64,000 nt of DNA, taken from positions 276,142 through 340,141 of the forward strand of contig NW_022985164.1 of NCBI RefSeq assembly GCF_010093535.1, written 5' to 3'. Of the stretch, positions 11,754 to 22,641 are shown piece by piece. Position numbers and translations under genes: made by a program. Below the pieces are notes generated by a model. That model ran no database searches and was not told where the DNA came from. It was given only the letters and a program-made list of their open reading frames with translations. Position 1 is the first letter of the stretch, and each line of letters begins with the position of its first letter. Source of the stretch: Lindgomyces ingoldianus (lineage: Eukaryota > Ascomycota > Dothideomycetes > Pleosporales > Lindgomycetaceae).

Positions 11754-12983
11754 GGCGAAATATTCCTATCGGCCTTCTGGGCGCGCTGAGATAATCGGTA
11801 GAGGTGAATTATGGGTTATGGTGAAAAGGGAGCGTAGCGGAGGTGCCGTGGTCATCTGTTGCGGAGGGGGGGGGGGGGGTTCCCTGTCACTGGTGAGACG
11901 TGTTTTCGTTGGGCTGAATTCTCGGCGTGTTATTGACGGCGTTTCGGAAGTGCGTCGATTTGGGAAAGTCTGGTTGGCGGGGGTAAAGGGTGCGCGCCGT
12001 CTGACGTGCGGTGAAATAGTCAATGGTGAAATGTGATTGCGATCGCGGGCTCAGGCTTGGCTGGCTGAGTGAGGCTCTCGGAGAGGAGAAAGTTGTCTGG
12101 AATTCGGCTTCTTGTGGCGTCTATCAATGTAAAGAAAGTGAATGAATGTATCACGTGGCAATGCGTCGTCGAGCTGATGTTGTCCTTCAGTTGGATTGTT
12201 GTGTTGACGTCGTTGTTGGGGTGGCTCGCGACAGCGTCCCGGTTCAACACGACTTCAAGCTATGCCATCCTAGCAAATAATTTGCCCCCTTCAAGGATCA
12301 CGGTCACCGTCACGGCAGAGGGAACACAACAGGTACGCGATCCAACGCCAGAACCACAGCAGTCCCAGGCAACCTGGCCTTCGTGACTATTATACAAAAC
12401 AAGCTCAGCATGTTCGTATCCAAACCCTCGATACTTTTCCAGTATGAACTGAATGAACAGTCCGTCATCATGTATGTCCAGATGGGTATCGTTCCAGTAA
12501 CTGAATCGAAAGAAGAGATTGCGCAAAACAGCCAGCCAAAATCCGCCAACTCCATGAGCAGTGATGCGCCCTGTACGTGTGCTGTTCAACATGGGCAAGA
12601 AAACCTAGCCAAGCCATTGCTAGAGAAGAGGCGCAAATGCAACGGTCCAGAACTCCCGCAATGCTGAGACAGAAATGCCCTGAATATGCCGCTGAATACA
12701 ATTCGAGCTGAAGCCGAGGAGCTATGCGGTTTTACCCTGCTCGAAGGTCTGGAGTTGCTTCTTGAGCTGGGTGAAGAAGTCCTGTCCACTGGGCATCAAG
12801 TGTCTCATATTGCCTGCTCTACGGTTATCATTGCCATGGGTGTGTTTGCGAGGGCACATGCCTCGGGAGCCCCAGGCGCCGCTGCTTCGCCTGTCTACCG
12901 AATCGCCCTGAACTTTGTGGTACACCGAGGATTGATCTGCCAAATGGAGTTCGTTAGGTTTGCTGTCGAGAATGGACGCGTTA
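11754..12983. other. Intergenic region with 14-G homopolymer
   Basis: About 1.2 kb upstream of the 10458-11753 gene and downstream of the small protein at 12984-13462. It contains a run of 14 G at 11866-11879. Short open frames exist on both strands (for example 12260-12598 minus and 12686-13036 plus), but they overlap each other and show no recognisable domain, so I do not call them genes. Confidence 0.5.
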
Positions 12984-13462
12984 TTAGAGAGGAATACCTC
13001 CGACGCTCTCAAGGTAACCTAAAGCATGGTCGTTAGCCTCCAGCGCAAAACACGAACTTTGAGACTGTAGGTCAAAAGGAGCAATAACAGGAGACAGTGA
13101 GAGAAGCATTAGGCAAACGTGAACAAAGAGACGTACGCTTCTTCAAGAATTCCTTGACCTCTCCGGCATTAAAATCTTTCACGGGGACGTGCTGTTCTGC
13201 CTGGACCGTAGCGGGCGGCGCTGCTGGTCTGTCGCCGCCACCGCCAGCAGGTTTTCCTTTGGCCGAGCCCCAAGCATTGCCTGACAGCGCAGCCATAGCT
13301 TGCTGCCGCCCAGCATCTCGGGTGGGCGTGCTCGTGCCCGAGTTGCGGTCCTGGTTCTGGCGGTTACCTTGCCCTGACCGGCGCCAGTTGCTGTGGGCTG
13401 TCAGAATGATAGCGAGCAAACTAATAACGTGAAGCTTACCGGTTCTCACCCGCGCCGCTCAT
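12984..13462 (-). CDS. Small conserved Gly/Gln/Asn-rich protein of unknown function
   Basis: Three exons (13462-13440, 13390-13137, 13018-12984) give about 103 residues. Intron 13391-13439 is 49 nt. Intron 13019-13136 has a GTACGT donor and a GCTAAC branch site 13 nt before its TAG acceptor, which favours this acceptor over an earlier CAG. The protein begins MSGAGENR, continues with a disordered stretch (NWRRSGQGNRQNQD, STPTRDAGRQQ), and ends with a short conserved-looking segment, HVPVKDFNAGEVKEFLKK. I recall similar small proteins in filamentous ascomycetes but know no function. The two-step splicing and the charged C-terminal motif argue for a real gene. The last 12 residues depend on the acceptor choice. 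Confidence 0.7.
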
Positions 13463-13817
13463 GATGAGGGATTTAGTGGGGAAGGTTGAGAGGGTGAGTG
13501 AGGTGGTGAGGAACTCGAGCATGCGCTGCGGTTAGCTTTGAGAAAGTGCACGGGCGTCGACCAATGAGGCCTCGCCAGCATTCACCATCCATTTCCTCTC
13601 TCGGTAAAAGCCGCTAATATCCGGAGGGGATTGGACAGCGCAGGGCAGTATTTTGTGTATGGAGCATTGGATTGGAGATACGACTTTTCAGCCGTCATGC
13701 CGGGGTTAGGCCTAGCTCCTTTCCAGCGTTCACTCAAGCTCTGGGTGGTTCTTTTGGACAATGGTATATATTCATCGGACATGAAGTAGCAACTGGAGGG
13801 GAGGCTGCACCACACGC
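13463..13817. other. Intergenic
   Basis: 355 bp between two minus-strand genes: the promoter of the small protein and the 3' flank of the methyltransferase. Nothing else is seen. Confidence 0.5.
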
Positions 13818-15221
13818 TCACGCAGCTTCTGCTTGGTCTCTCACTGCCGGTTCCATGCGCCGCCAGAGGCCCAGGAAGCCACCTCCAACAACCCTTTCAC
13901 CAACCTTTGGCCGACAGACCATTGCCCACTTATCCTGGTGCTTGGTCAAATTCTCCGCCAGCTCATCGTCTCTTGCCGCTTGGCCTCCGACAGCGTCAGC
14001 AAGATCTTGACCTGTAGACGCAGGGTCCTGGTTCGCCGCATCTTCCAATGGAAGGCAAGAGCGGTCTGCTTCCTGTAGCGTCGCTCGGGGTCTCACCGAT
14101 CGAACGTCCCATTGGCGGATGCAGCCCGCCCCAAGCTCGATGACTTGGTCCAGAAGGTAGGGCAGTCTATGCTCACGGATAGTTTCTACACATTCCGCGA
14201 TCTGGGTAATAGATGGGTTGAAAACAGCGAGGAGCCCATCGACATGTAAGACCGGGGCTACGTTCGCCAGATGGTCATTCGCATTGGGCAGATCCAAAAA
14301 GACGTAGGACAGAAACGCGTCTTCGGTCTTTCTCATGGTCCTCTGTGATGTAATCCACGCAGAGATGTCTCCAACATGGAAGTCTACATTTCCAGCATAC
14401 AGGCCCCGGCGGAAGCCCTGAACAATCTTCCGCGCATGCCTGGAATGCTTGCTAGAGATGTCTAGGGTATGGATGATAGCGCGACGACTAGCTTTCCATG
14501 ATTCCAAGTTCGATTCCTGAAGGTCGGAAACGGACTCGCCCAAATACACGGCATCTTCGGGGTCTGCGTGGCTACTTGCATATGGTGGGGCGGGAACTGG
14601 AGGGTTCCCGGCATGTATTGCACGAGACAGATGTAGGGTCAGCGCCCCATGGCCTGTCCCGGCTTCGAGGATCTCGAGGGGAGGAGAGTTGTGTGGGGTT
14701 GCAGAAGAGACATGAACGTGGATATCAAGCAGCGACACCATTAGGTTGGCATCGGAGGGGTAAATCTGGCACGGGTCAATCTACCAGGCCTCACCAGGCT
14801 TATTGTAACGACGCGCGCAGGCCAAGAAACGCACAGGAGTGACGATGCGCGGAGTCAACCGAACATACTCTGCCAAGGTCGGTTCATGGATGCGATAGTC
14901 GGTGCCCTTAGATGAGCGCACGATTTGACGGCGACGTTTTCCAATTACATCAGCATGTTCTATGTATCCGCGGTGGGTGTGAACTGATTTTGATTGCTGC
15001 AGCCTCACTAGAATCCCATCGTGCGACGGATCTTTCTTGTCTCTGAGGAGAACGACATCGTCTTCTGTTGGAAGGTGAGTCGCATGCGAGGGAGCGGCGG
15101 GGGAGCGGCTCTTGCCTTGGAATGCCCTGCGCAGGAAGGAGCCACTCGTCAACTGCCTCGTAGTGATTATGCTTGATATCTGCGCGTGTACTGGTCGGCG
15201 CAAAAGGAGATAATTCCACAT
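13818..15221 (-). CDS. TRM61-like tRNA (adenine-58-N1) methyltransferase, probably mitochondrial
   Basis: Two exons, 15221-14835 and 14765-13818, give about 444 residues. The 69 nt intron has a GTGCGT donor, and joining restores the family-like run TPRIVTP-IYPSDANL. Exon 1 encodes the family's N-terminal segment (GKRRRQIVRSSKGTDYRIHEPTLAEYV). Exon 2 holds the SAM-binding motif LEILEAGTGHGALTLHL and the FLDLPNAND segment, where the TRM61/TrmI family places its active site. The chosen Met at 15221 starts a sequence rich in Arg, Ser and Leu with few acids (MWNYLLLRRPVHAQIS), typical of a mitochondrial presequence. An upstream in-frame Met at 15359 is possible. The expected reaction is m1A58 formation in the T-loop, here probably on mitochondrial tRNA (inference). 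The C-terminus carries an acidic, poorly conserved insert. Confidence 0.8.
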
Positions 15222-15511
15222 CGCTCCACATGAAAGAAAGTGCAGCCAAGTGCCTAGGTGCGGAGGAGGAGCCGGCGCGGAGAAGCCCAAGCGTCCAAAA
15301 GGCCAAGACCTAGAGACTGAAGCCAGCAACCTGACCTCACCACTGATCTCTCCTTGCAAACCCTATTATACACCGCCCTCCACTCCAACCCCCCCGACAG
15401 TGTCACATCATGGCTACCAAACCCGCCCGCGCATAGTAGAAGGCCCCTATACATCTGAATGAGGCTTCAACACCAAGGCCACTCTCGCTCTGTCCGGAGA
15501 CCTGTGACAAC
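15222..15511. promoter_or_regulatory. Shared upstream region of TRM61-like gene and DCR2
   Basis: 290 bp between divergent starts. It includes a nine-codon upstream ORF beginning ATG at 15411 and ending TAG, on the DCR2 side. No other element is identified. Confidence 0.4.
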
Positions 15512-17267
15512 ATGACCCGTCGGATTGTATGCTGGGCCCCACTCCAGAAGAAACTAGCTACTAATCTTATTTCTCTAGGTTAGGACGGGCATCCAGCTCG
15601 GCGTTCTAACTTTCATCGTTTTCCTTTTGGTATTCTTCCTTGACAACCGCTATCGGGTCCTCCCGCAGTCTATCCACAACCACCTTCCCTCCCACCATGA
15701 AGGCCTTATCATCACTGACATCACCGTCAACACTTGCTCTTCCCTGAACCCTCTCTCTACCTGCAAGCTCGACCAGGATAAGTGGCATCGTATCGAGAAG
15801 GATCTCTATCTCAACACGGGCTGGGTGTCCAAGGCATACGTGCACATCAAGCGCAAGCGGGAGGAGGACCTGACGGATGAGGATAGGGTTATTATCGATG
15901 TTCGGATCGGGAAAATGGACCCTGCCATGAACGAGAAATCGCAGGCTGCCGAGAAGTGGGAATCTCGACCCGCTGGAATTTGGCTGAAGAGGTCTGCGAA
16001 ACGTCACGCGACCGATTCTAAAAAGGCCGTCACGGCAGTCGATGTCCTGTTCGGGTCCGATGCCGTTGACCCGCGTCCTGGCTGGGAGTTGATCCAACCC
16101 ACCGCTTTACTTTTGGACACAGGCTCGGGTTCAAAAGATGCCCGGTTGAGCATTCGAAGAGGACCTGTCCACAAACTTGAACCGCCAGTACCTAGAATCG
16201 GGAAAGATGGCAAATTCAAGATCATGCAAGTCTCGGACTTACACCTCAGTACCGGATTAGGGGTGTGCAGGGATCCAGAGCCCAAGGGTGCTAATGGGGG
16301 TCGGTGTGATGCGGACCCGAGGACTCTTGAATTTGTCGAAAGGGTTCTTGACGAAGAAAACCCAGACATGGTAGTACTCTCTGGAGATCAAGTCAACGGC
16401 GAAACTGCCCCAGATGCCCAAAGCGTAAGGCATATATATTACACGAATTTCCAGTGCCTGCGCTAATATTTTTCATAGGCCATCTTCAAGATCGTTCAGA
16501 TCCTAGCCGAGCGCGGCAAACCTTGGGCTGCCATTTTTGGCAATCATGATGACGAAGGGTCCCTTTCCCGCCTTAACCAGATGTCTCTCTACAATTCCCT
16601 CCCATTCTCCCTATCTGAGGCCGGTCCAAACACGATCGAAGGCGTCGGCAACTACTTTGTTGAGGTGAGAGCTCATGGTAGCAAGCACTCGGCTCTTACC
16701 CTATACTTCCTCGATACCCACAGCTATTCTCCGGACGAAAAGCGCTACGAAGGCTATGATTGGATCAAATTGAAGCAAATCAACTGGTTCAAGACCACCG
16801 CACAAAGTCTAAAGGAATCGCATTCACACTACTCACACATTCACCTCGATATGGCATTCATTCATATTCCGCTGCCAGAGTACGGTAGCACAACCAACAA
16901 GTTTGTCGGATCCATGAAAGAACAGATCTCTGCACCAGGATTCAATTCTCACTTTAAAGATGCTTTGGTTGAGGAGGGCATCAAAGTTGTTTCTTGTGGT
17001 CACGATCACGCCAACGACTATTGCATGCTATCCGAAAACGAGAGTACGAAAGAAGGAGAGCTGTGGATGTGCTATGCCGGCGGCAGCGGCTTTGGAGGGT
17101 ATGGGGGTTACGATGGATACATCCGCCGTCTTCGTGTCTTCGAGATCGACGCAAATCAGGGCCGGATATCGACATGGAAGAGATTAGAGTATGGCGATAT
17201 CGCAAAAAGGCTTGATGAACAGGTTATCGTGGATTCTGGGAGAGTTATTCCTCCGCAGAGCAACTAG
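15512..17267 (+). CDS. DCR2: DCR2-type calcineurin-like phosphatase
   Basis: Three exons (15512-15526, 15579-16424, 16479-17267), 549 residues. The five-codon first exon joins in frame to VRTGIQLG and is followed by a hydrophobic segment (about residues 10-25), so the protein is probably a type II membrane protein. Metallophosphatase signatures appear in order: SDLHLS (DxH), LSGDQVNGE (GDxx), FGNHDDE (GNHD), FIHIPLPEY, and CGHDHAND (GHxH). Yeast Dcr2 promotes cell-cycle start and dephosphorylates Ire1 to end the unfolded protein response. The N-terminal domain before the DxH motif (about 230 residues) is typical of the DCR2/SIA1 group rather than of generic purple phosphatases. Both introns have a CTAAT or GCTAAT branch site. 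Identification is confident. Confidence 0.88.
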
Positions 17268-17828
17268 GGATCAGGGTCTAAAAGGTTTCCAAAGGTAAAG
17301 GCTGCTTGAAACTGGAGTTTGCGGATATATACCATAAGCGAGGCGTTCTTGGTATCTTCAGGAGGCAGGCAACGGGTTGCGCATTGGATCAACGGGTCTC
17401 GGGACAAACTCAGCTAAATATGGGCGTCTAGTTCTCCCGGGTAGGTTTTTACCTAGCTTTCGGGAACAATTCCACTTACCTTCGTATTGGCTTAAGAAAA
17501 AGGAAGGGCACGGAAGGCCTAAGCTGCCTGATTCCAAGATGGGTGGTCGTTAAAGCAAGCTTTTCCTTCCTGTTTATCCCAGATAATAGCCTGCATCAGC
17601 GCCATACTAAAAAGGATATCCGTTCCCCCATCCGTCTCGTGTCCGCTCCTAGCCAAGATGCGGTTGGACCACGGTCGACGTCAGCCCTAATGTCTCCTAG
17701 TCGAAACAATCCACGAATGTCGTCAGCATTTCGCCCTGAGCTGATTCCATTCCTTTCCTATATAATAATATTACGACGTCGCTTCGTTTCACTACGAGGC
17801 TGTGTAATCATCGTTGTCCTTTTTCAAA
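17268..17828. other. Intergenic, promoter of acyl-CoA ligase
   Basis: 561 bp between the DCR2 stop and the ligase start. It should contain the ligase promoter and the DCR2 terminator. No gene or repeat is supported. Confidence 0.5.
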
Positions 17829-19513
17829 ATGCCGCTCCTTGCGAAGGAAAATATCGATATACCCACGAAGGATATCCTTTCTTGGGCATGTGATAACTCT
17901 GGTTTTGATCAGAACAAACCGGTGCATCTACCAATCCAATTCTTGATCTTTAGACTAATATTGTATACTAGATTTACATCGATGCAGCGGATCCTTCAAA
18001 CTCAATATCCGCCGCGCAAGCCACGACTCTAATCCGCAAACTTGTCGCGGGATTCAAACAGGCGGGTCTAGAGAATGGCGATACAGTGCTTATCCATTCT
18101 TTCAACAACATCTACTATCCAATTATCGTCCTGGGTATCATTGGCTTTGGCGGAGTGTTTACTGGCACGAATCCGAGCTACACGACACATGAACTAAAAC
18201 ACGCAATCTCAGCATCGAAAGCGAAGTGTGTAATTTCAGAACCAGAAATTCTGGAAGCGATTACTGCGGCGGCGAAGGATGTTCCGATTCCGAGTTCCCG
18301 AATTCTAGTGCTAAATTCCACGGAGAAGGAGGAATTTGATGATGGGCAACAATCCTGGAGGAGCCTATTAAACCATGGTGAAGAAGACTGGCACAGATTC
18401 GACTCAGAGGAAATATCCAAAGACACAACAGCAATGCTCCTCTTCTCATCCGGCACAACCGGACTCCCAAAACCCGCAATTCTCTCCCACCACAACCTCA
18501 TCGCCCAACACCACATCGTCTTCGAGCACAAGCCCCGACCTTACGATCTCTCTCGGCTCATCGCCCTCCCCATGTTCCACGCCGCCACTGCTCCCTCCAC
18601 ACATACCTCCGCTCTCCGTTCCGGACACGCGCAGTACATTATGCGCCGCTTCGAAGTCAACGCCTTCATGGCCTACGCCGAAAAATACCGCATCACAGAC
18701 CTCACGCTCGTACCTCCCATGGTCACCGCGATCGTCATGTCACCTCTCCCTCCACCGCAGAAAAAACAGCATCTGCAGCACGTTAAAGCCGCTTTCGCCG
18801 GTGCTGCACCCCTAGATAAAGCCATGCAAGCACGTTTCCAATCCCTACTTTCCCCTTCCACCCCATTCACTCAGATCTGGGCTATGACCGAAACATCGTG
18901 TTTCGCATCTTTGTTCCACTATCCTGAGAACGACGACACCGGCTCCGTTGGTCTCTTCTTACCGAACCTAGACGTCAAACTCGTTGACGAGCACGGGACC
19001 GATATTTCCTCCCACGGCGTTCGTGGCGAGCTCTGTGTGCGCGGACCAACCATCATCAGAGGTTACATGGGCGTCGACCGATCCCAGGATTTCGATGCCG
19101 AGGGGTATTTCCGCACCGGCGATATCTTGTACTGCGACCCCCAGTCCGGGAAATGGTATATCGTTGACCGTAAAAAAGAGCTTATTAAAGTCAGGGGGTT
19201 TCAAGTAGCCCCAGCGGAGCTCGAGGGGGTATTGCTGGACCATCCGAATATTGTGGATGCAGCAGTCATTGGGATTCCCACGCCGGAGGGGGACTCGGAG
19301 TTGCCGAGGGCGTATGTGGTGAAGAAGGAAGGGGTAGGGAAAGAGTTGGGAGAAGAACATGTTAGAGCGCATTTGGAGGAGAGGTTGGCGAAGTATAAGA
19401 GGTTGGATGGGGGTGTGAAGTTTGTGGACATGATCCCGAAGACGCCCAGTGGGAAGATTTTAAAGAGGGTTTTGAGGGAGCAGGCGAAGAGGGAGGTTGG
19501 GGCTAAATTATAA
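17829..19513 (+). CDS. Acyl-CoA synthetase / 4-coumarate-CoA ligase-like enzyme with C-terminal AKL
   Basis: Two exons, 17829-17921 and 17972-19513, 544 residues; the 50 nt intron ends in a TAG acceptor and joins NKP to IYIDAADPS in frame. ANL motifs: SSGTTGLPKP from residue 190, WAMTETS, YFRTGD, DRKKELIKVRGFQVAPAELE, and the catalytic Lys in TPSGKILKR. Residues TNPSYTTHEL and the lipid-style binding region resemble fungal 4CL-like ligases. The last three residues, Ala-Lys-Leu, match a type 1 peroxisomal targeting signal. Likely role: ATP-dependent CoA activation of a carboxylic acid in the peroxisome. The exact acid (fatty, aryl, or a secondary-metabolite precursor) cannot be told. Full length for the family. 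Confidence 0.88.
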
Positions 19514-19702
19514 GGAGTTCGATTATTAAACCTTATCTGGATTGGGAATTTAAGTGTAACTACAATGTATTAACTTGGCATGCGTATCTGATATCCCACT
19601 CCCGCGTCTGAGACCTAATAATGGTGTTCAAGTATTTCCACAAAGTGAAGGGATAATCGCACGAGATACTGGACCCCTGCTCTGCACTCTTCACTCATTG
19701 GG

Positions 19703-19985
19703 GCTAGTTCCTGTTTCGTACATTATATAATTAGCTCGAAGTTTCTACAAGCTCCTCAGAGCTTACAGTACACTTGTTTCAATTCCCTCAATTGGCTGTC
19801 ACCAAGTTGGCTCACTTGCTTATCATCAACTCTCTCTCTGCCTTTGTGAGAGTTATGTGCCAGGAGGAGTGCTTGAAACTATCACTATTGTCACCACCGC
19901 ACATTTAGCTTTTGCGCCTGGCTGATAGAAAGGTCTTGCGAGTTCGACTCTCACCACGATCATTGCCTGCTCACCTGCTAGGCCC
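19703..19985 (+). repeat. Diverged inverted repeat, left arm, with tRNA-like core
   Basis: Read on plus, this stretch aligns by eye with the minus strand of 20312-20592. Shared blocks include AATTCCCTCA, CTGCCTTTG followed by AGAGTTATG, then GCCAG, then TTGTCACCAC or a close variant, and GAGTTC with ACTC-like ends. Many differences are transitions. The 3' part (about 19890-19960) resembles the anticodon-arm to T-arm half of a tRNA but is degenerate. It could be a tRNA-derived SINE-like or MITE-like repeat. Boundaries are approximate. Confidence 0.55.
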
Positions 19986-20311
19986 GCTCGTCCGATCGAA
20001 CAACTAGCAACCTATTCGTCCATACGGAGCCAGTTTAATAGGCACTGCCTTAGTAGGACCTATTCCTCCTCCATGATAGGAGGCCTACTGCTATATTAAC
20101 AAAATAATCAATGATGTGTGCTCAAGTTTTACTCTTATCGCTCCCTAGGGTAACTTCAGCGATTAATATCTCCGCAAGGTTTTACCAAAAGCGACGAGGA
20201 AGTATAGTTTAGTCGAACTAGAAATAGAGCTGCTATGAGGGATATATATAAGATTTTATCAATCCTTGTGCGCGTCTTAGATTTCTTTCTCAATATGGCA
20301 ATATGTCGTTT

Positions 20312-20592
20312 GTCTGAGAGTAGCAAGCAGTTATCAAGCGGACTTGAACTCACAGTTTCCACTGTCAGCAAGATTCAAAATCTTAATGCGCAGTGGTGAC
20401 ATTAAAGATGATCGCAGGCACTATTTCTGGCCCATAACTCTTGCAAAGGCAGACAGCCAGTTTGAGGATAGGCGAGTAAGTTGAAGCAGTAAGATCCAAA
20501 CTGAGGGAATTCAACAAGGGTATTATAAGTGTTGAGGAGTTCGGGAAAGCTTCGACTTGACTATATACTCTATGGATATGGAGCAGGAGCTA
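20312..20592 (-). repeat. Diverged inverted repeat, right arm, with tRNA-Gln-like core
   Basis: Second copy of the repeat at 19703-19985, in opposite orientation. On the minus strand, 20385-20369 forms an anticodon-arm-like hairpin: TAAGA, loop TTTTGAA, TCTTG, which would place TTG (glutamine) at the anticodon. A B-box-like GAGTTCAAGTCC follows. The T stem does not pair well, so this is not called as a functional tRNA. Boundaries are approximate. Confidence 0.5.
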
Positions 20593-20870
20593 GTACTTAT
20601 TAGTTACTATTGCAAGCAAGGGTACAGCATCCCATGTAGCAGAAATGCTTGGCTACAGATTCTAAGGTAGGTACGCAACATCAAGAATGCAAGGAATTGG
20701 TAGAATGCTACTGCAATTTTGCCTCAAGTTCACGGTACGACATGAAGAAAATTTAACCCTAAACCCCATGTGATGTTGTATCTTCTACCGCCCAAAAAGT
20801 TGCTTAACAAGATCTGCTACATTCCACCTTCTTCATTCGCAATGCAAATATGGTAAGGAAAAGTGAGGAG

Positions 20871-21543
20871 CTCCCGAGCAGCGTGGCCAACAGTACGTAG
20901 TACGTTACGTTTGAGCTTTTTTCTGCCAGTAACTTCTCAATTTGGTAGTACTTTTGTACGTAAGCAGTGAATTGATTAGCAAGTACGTAACGTAACAGTA
21001 ACTTCTCAAAATCCTTATACTTTTGTACTTTTCGCGAGAAGTTTCGTCGGTCCGGGTCAAAATTGTTCCGGGAGAAGCTTTTTAGCCTAGATGAAGTCCC
21101 CTCCTCCTCCTTATCGCCCTGTCTCTAGCTTGTTGGGACGACTCTGATAAGCAGGAGGATTAGGATGAGGCTGTACGCCTGCTGCGATAGAGGAATTAAG
21201 ACATCTAGCTCATTGTAACAATTAATAAGATAGGCAATAGGTTGGCAAATAGGCAGGTATAAGATGAGGAGCTTTTCTAGGGCAAAAGTTAACTATTTTT
21301 ATAATTGTTACTCTAAAACGCGACCTCAAACAAAGCTCCCAACGCGATGGCCAATGGGGTCTGAAAACAGGAGGGAAACCTCCCAAAATATGACCTCTCT
21401 GACCCGTACTACGGGACGTACTTGGCAATTCACTGTACAAAAGTTACGTCTCACATTTTAACTACTTTTGTACTCCTCACGTGATTACTACGTTCACGTA
21501 GTTACGTTACGTACTACGGACTGTTGGCCACGCTGCTCCCGAG
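20871..21543. mobile_element. Non-autonomous hAT-type element (MITE) with 8-bp target site duplication
   Basis: The element spans 20879-21535 (657 bp). It starts CAGCGTGGCCAACAGT and ends with the exact reverse complement. The terminal inverted repeat continues, with one mismatch, through CGTAGTACGT. The 8-bp sequence CTCCCGAG occurs directly on both sides (20871-20878 and 21536-21543), a clean target site duplication. An 8-bp duplication plus CAGxG ends is the hAT superfamily signature. There is no transposase ORF. Inside, a subterminal motif (CAGTAACTTCTCA followed by an ACTTTTGTAC block) occurs twice near the left end, and the ACTTTTGTAC block again near the right. Confidence 0.85.
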
Positions 21544-22641
21544 CTAGTTGAATACATGGTAAGTAATGAAGATCCGGATCTCATTGAGACGGGCATCTCC
21601 ATCGAGGGTATTGCTGCTGTCATCTACAAATCGAATTGACTCCATGACTACCTCAGAGAAGGGGATTCCAGGAGAAAGTTCCTGCAGCGTGTATTGCAGT
21701 TTGGATATAATGAGGCCCTGAAAACTCTATACCATGTACTTCTCGTAGGGAAAGTACGATCAAGCATACGCAGGGAGGTTAACGCATAGCTCTCCTTCAC
21801 TTCGTTGTCTGGAATTATCTATACAACCCCTAACCCAATTATGCCACTTGCAACTAGGAGCGAGTTCCGCTTGTCACTTCAGAGAGTGGTAGTTGGTAAG
21901 GTCTACTCTCCTCTCCCTAATTTGGGTATTGTGAGTGTCGGATCGTGTAGTCTCCTCAGTATGTAAACTTACAGATCCATTCAAAATCTTCAGCTTTATG
22001 CTCCAGTTCCGTGACAAAGCCCTCTTGAATCTCTCTGAATAGTCCATTGAAAATGCGATCAAGAGGTCTAGACAGGCGAGAGATGGCTTAGCATAGCGAA
22101 GATAGGACGTTGTTCAAGATCGATGAGAATGTGATGGCAATATACGTGTTGGGGTTATCCATATCTGAAGGATGCATGGAAGCAAGGGAGTGCGATGTGG
22201 CTGCAGACGTGTGCAAAGACCTAGAGACGAAGGTGATTAGATGTCAGTATGTCTTAGTGTTCGGTGATTATCTTGCGTATTGAATGGAAGACTAGAATTT
22301 CCTATGTTTAACAGACAAATGTAGGGGTTCTAGTCATCTGTGGTTGTAATCTGTACGGCTTCGGCAATTCGTTCAGCAGGTAAGTCAGTGACCTGACCTA
22401 GTGAACCCAAAATGGATTCCGAAAGTATGCGCAATGCTCGAAGAAAATAGGTACCTACTGGAGAGATATTATGGTTTTACTGTGGCAAAAAGGAAAACCG
22501 CTCGAAAACTAAAATATCTTCTAATGTACATCAGATTAAATTTGACACTATAGGTTCCTTAATCCAAAGGTCCTTCGAATCTAGGTCACCTCACAATCCA
22601 CAAGATACGTGCATATAGAGACCTTCACTCAACCGTTACCT

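Larger units (their letters stand above)
19514..22641. other. Gene-poor, AT-rich accessory stretch with repeats
   Basis: About 3.1 kb with no credible gene. Frames are short and stop-ridden. It contains two arms of a diverged inverted repeat (19703-19985 and 20312-20592) and a non-autonomous hAT element (20879-21535), listed separately. The DNA either side of the hAT element may be decayed coding sequence: translated pieces near 20605-20680 and 21545-21780 run 20-40 codons before stops. I recognise no family there. Confidence 0.6.

Noticed and set aside
12260..13036. Overlapping open frames on both strands as genes
   Set aside because: They overlap in several frames, show no domains, and the minus ones run into the small protein's 3' region.
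6179..19513. A secondary-metabolite gene cluster of the NRPS-like enzyme and the acyl-CoA ligase
   Set aside because: The genes between them (TRM61-like, DCR2, unknown conserved proteins) are housekeeping, and no oxidase, transporter or cluster regulator is present.
20330..20400. Functional tRNA-Gln gene on minus
   Set aside because: The anticodon arm and B box are present, but the T stem does not pair and no proper acceptor stem was found.
20605..21780. A transposase gene interrupted by the hAT element
   Set aside because: Translated fragments on both sides are short and interrupted by stops, and match no family I can name.
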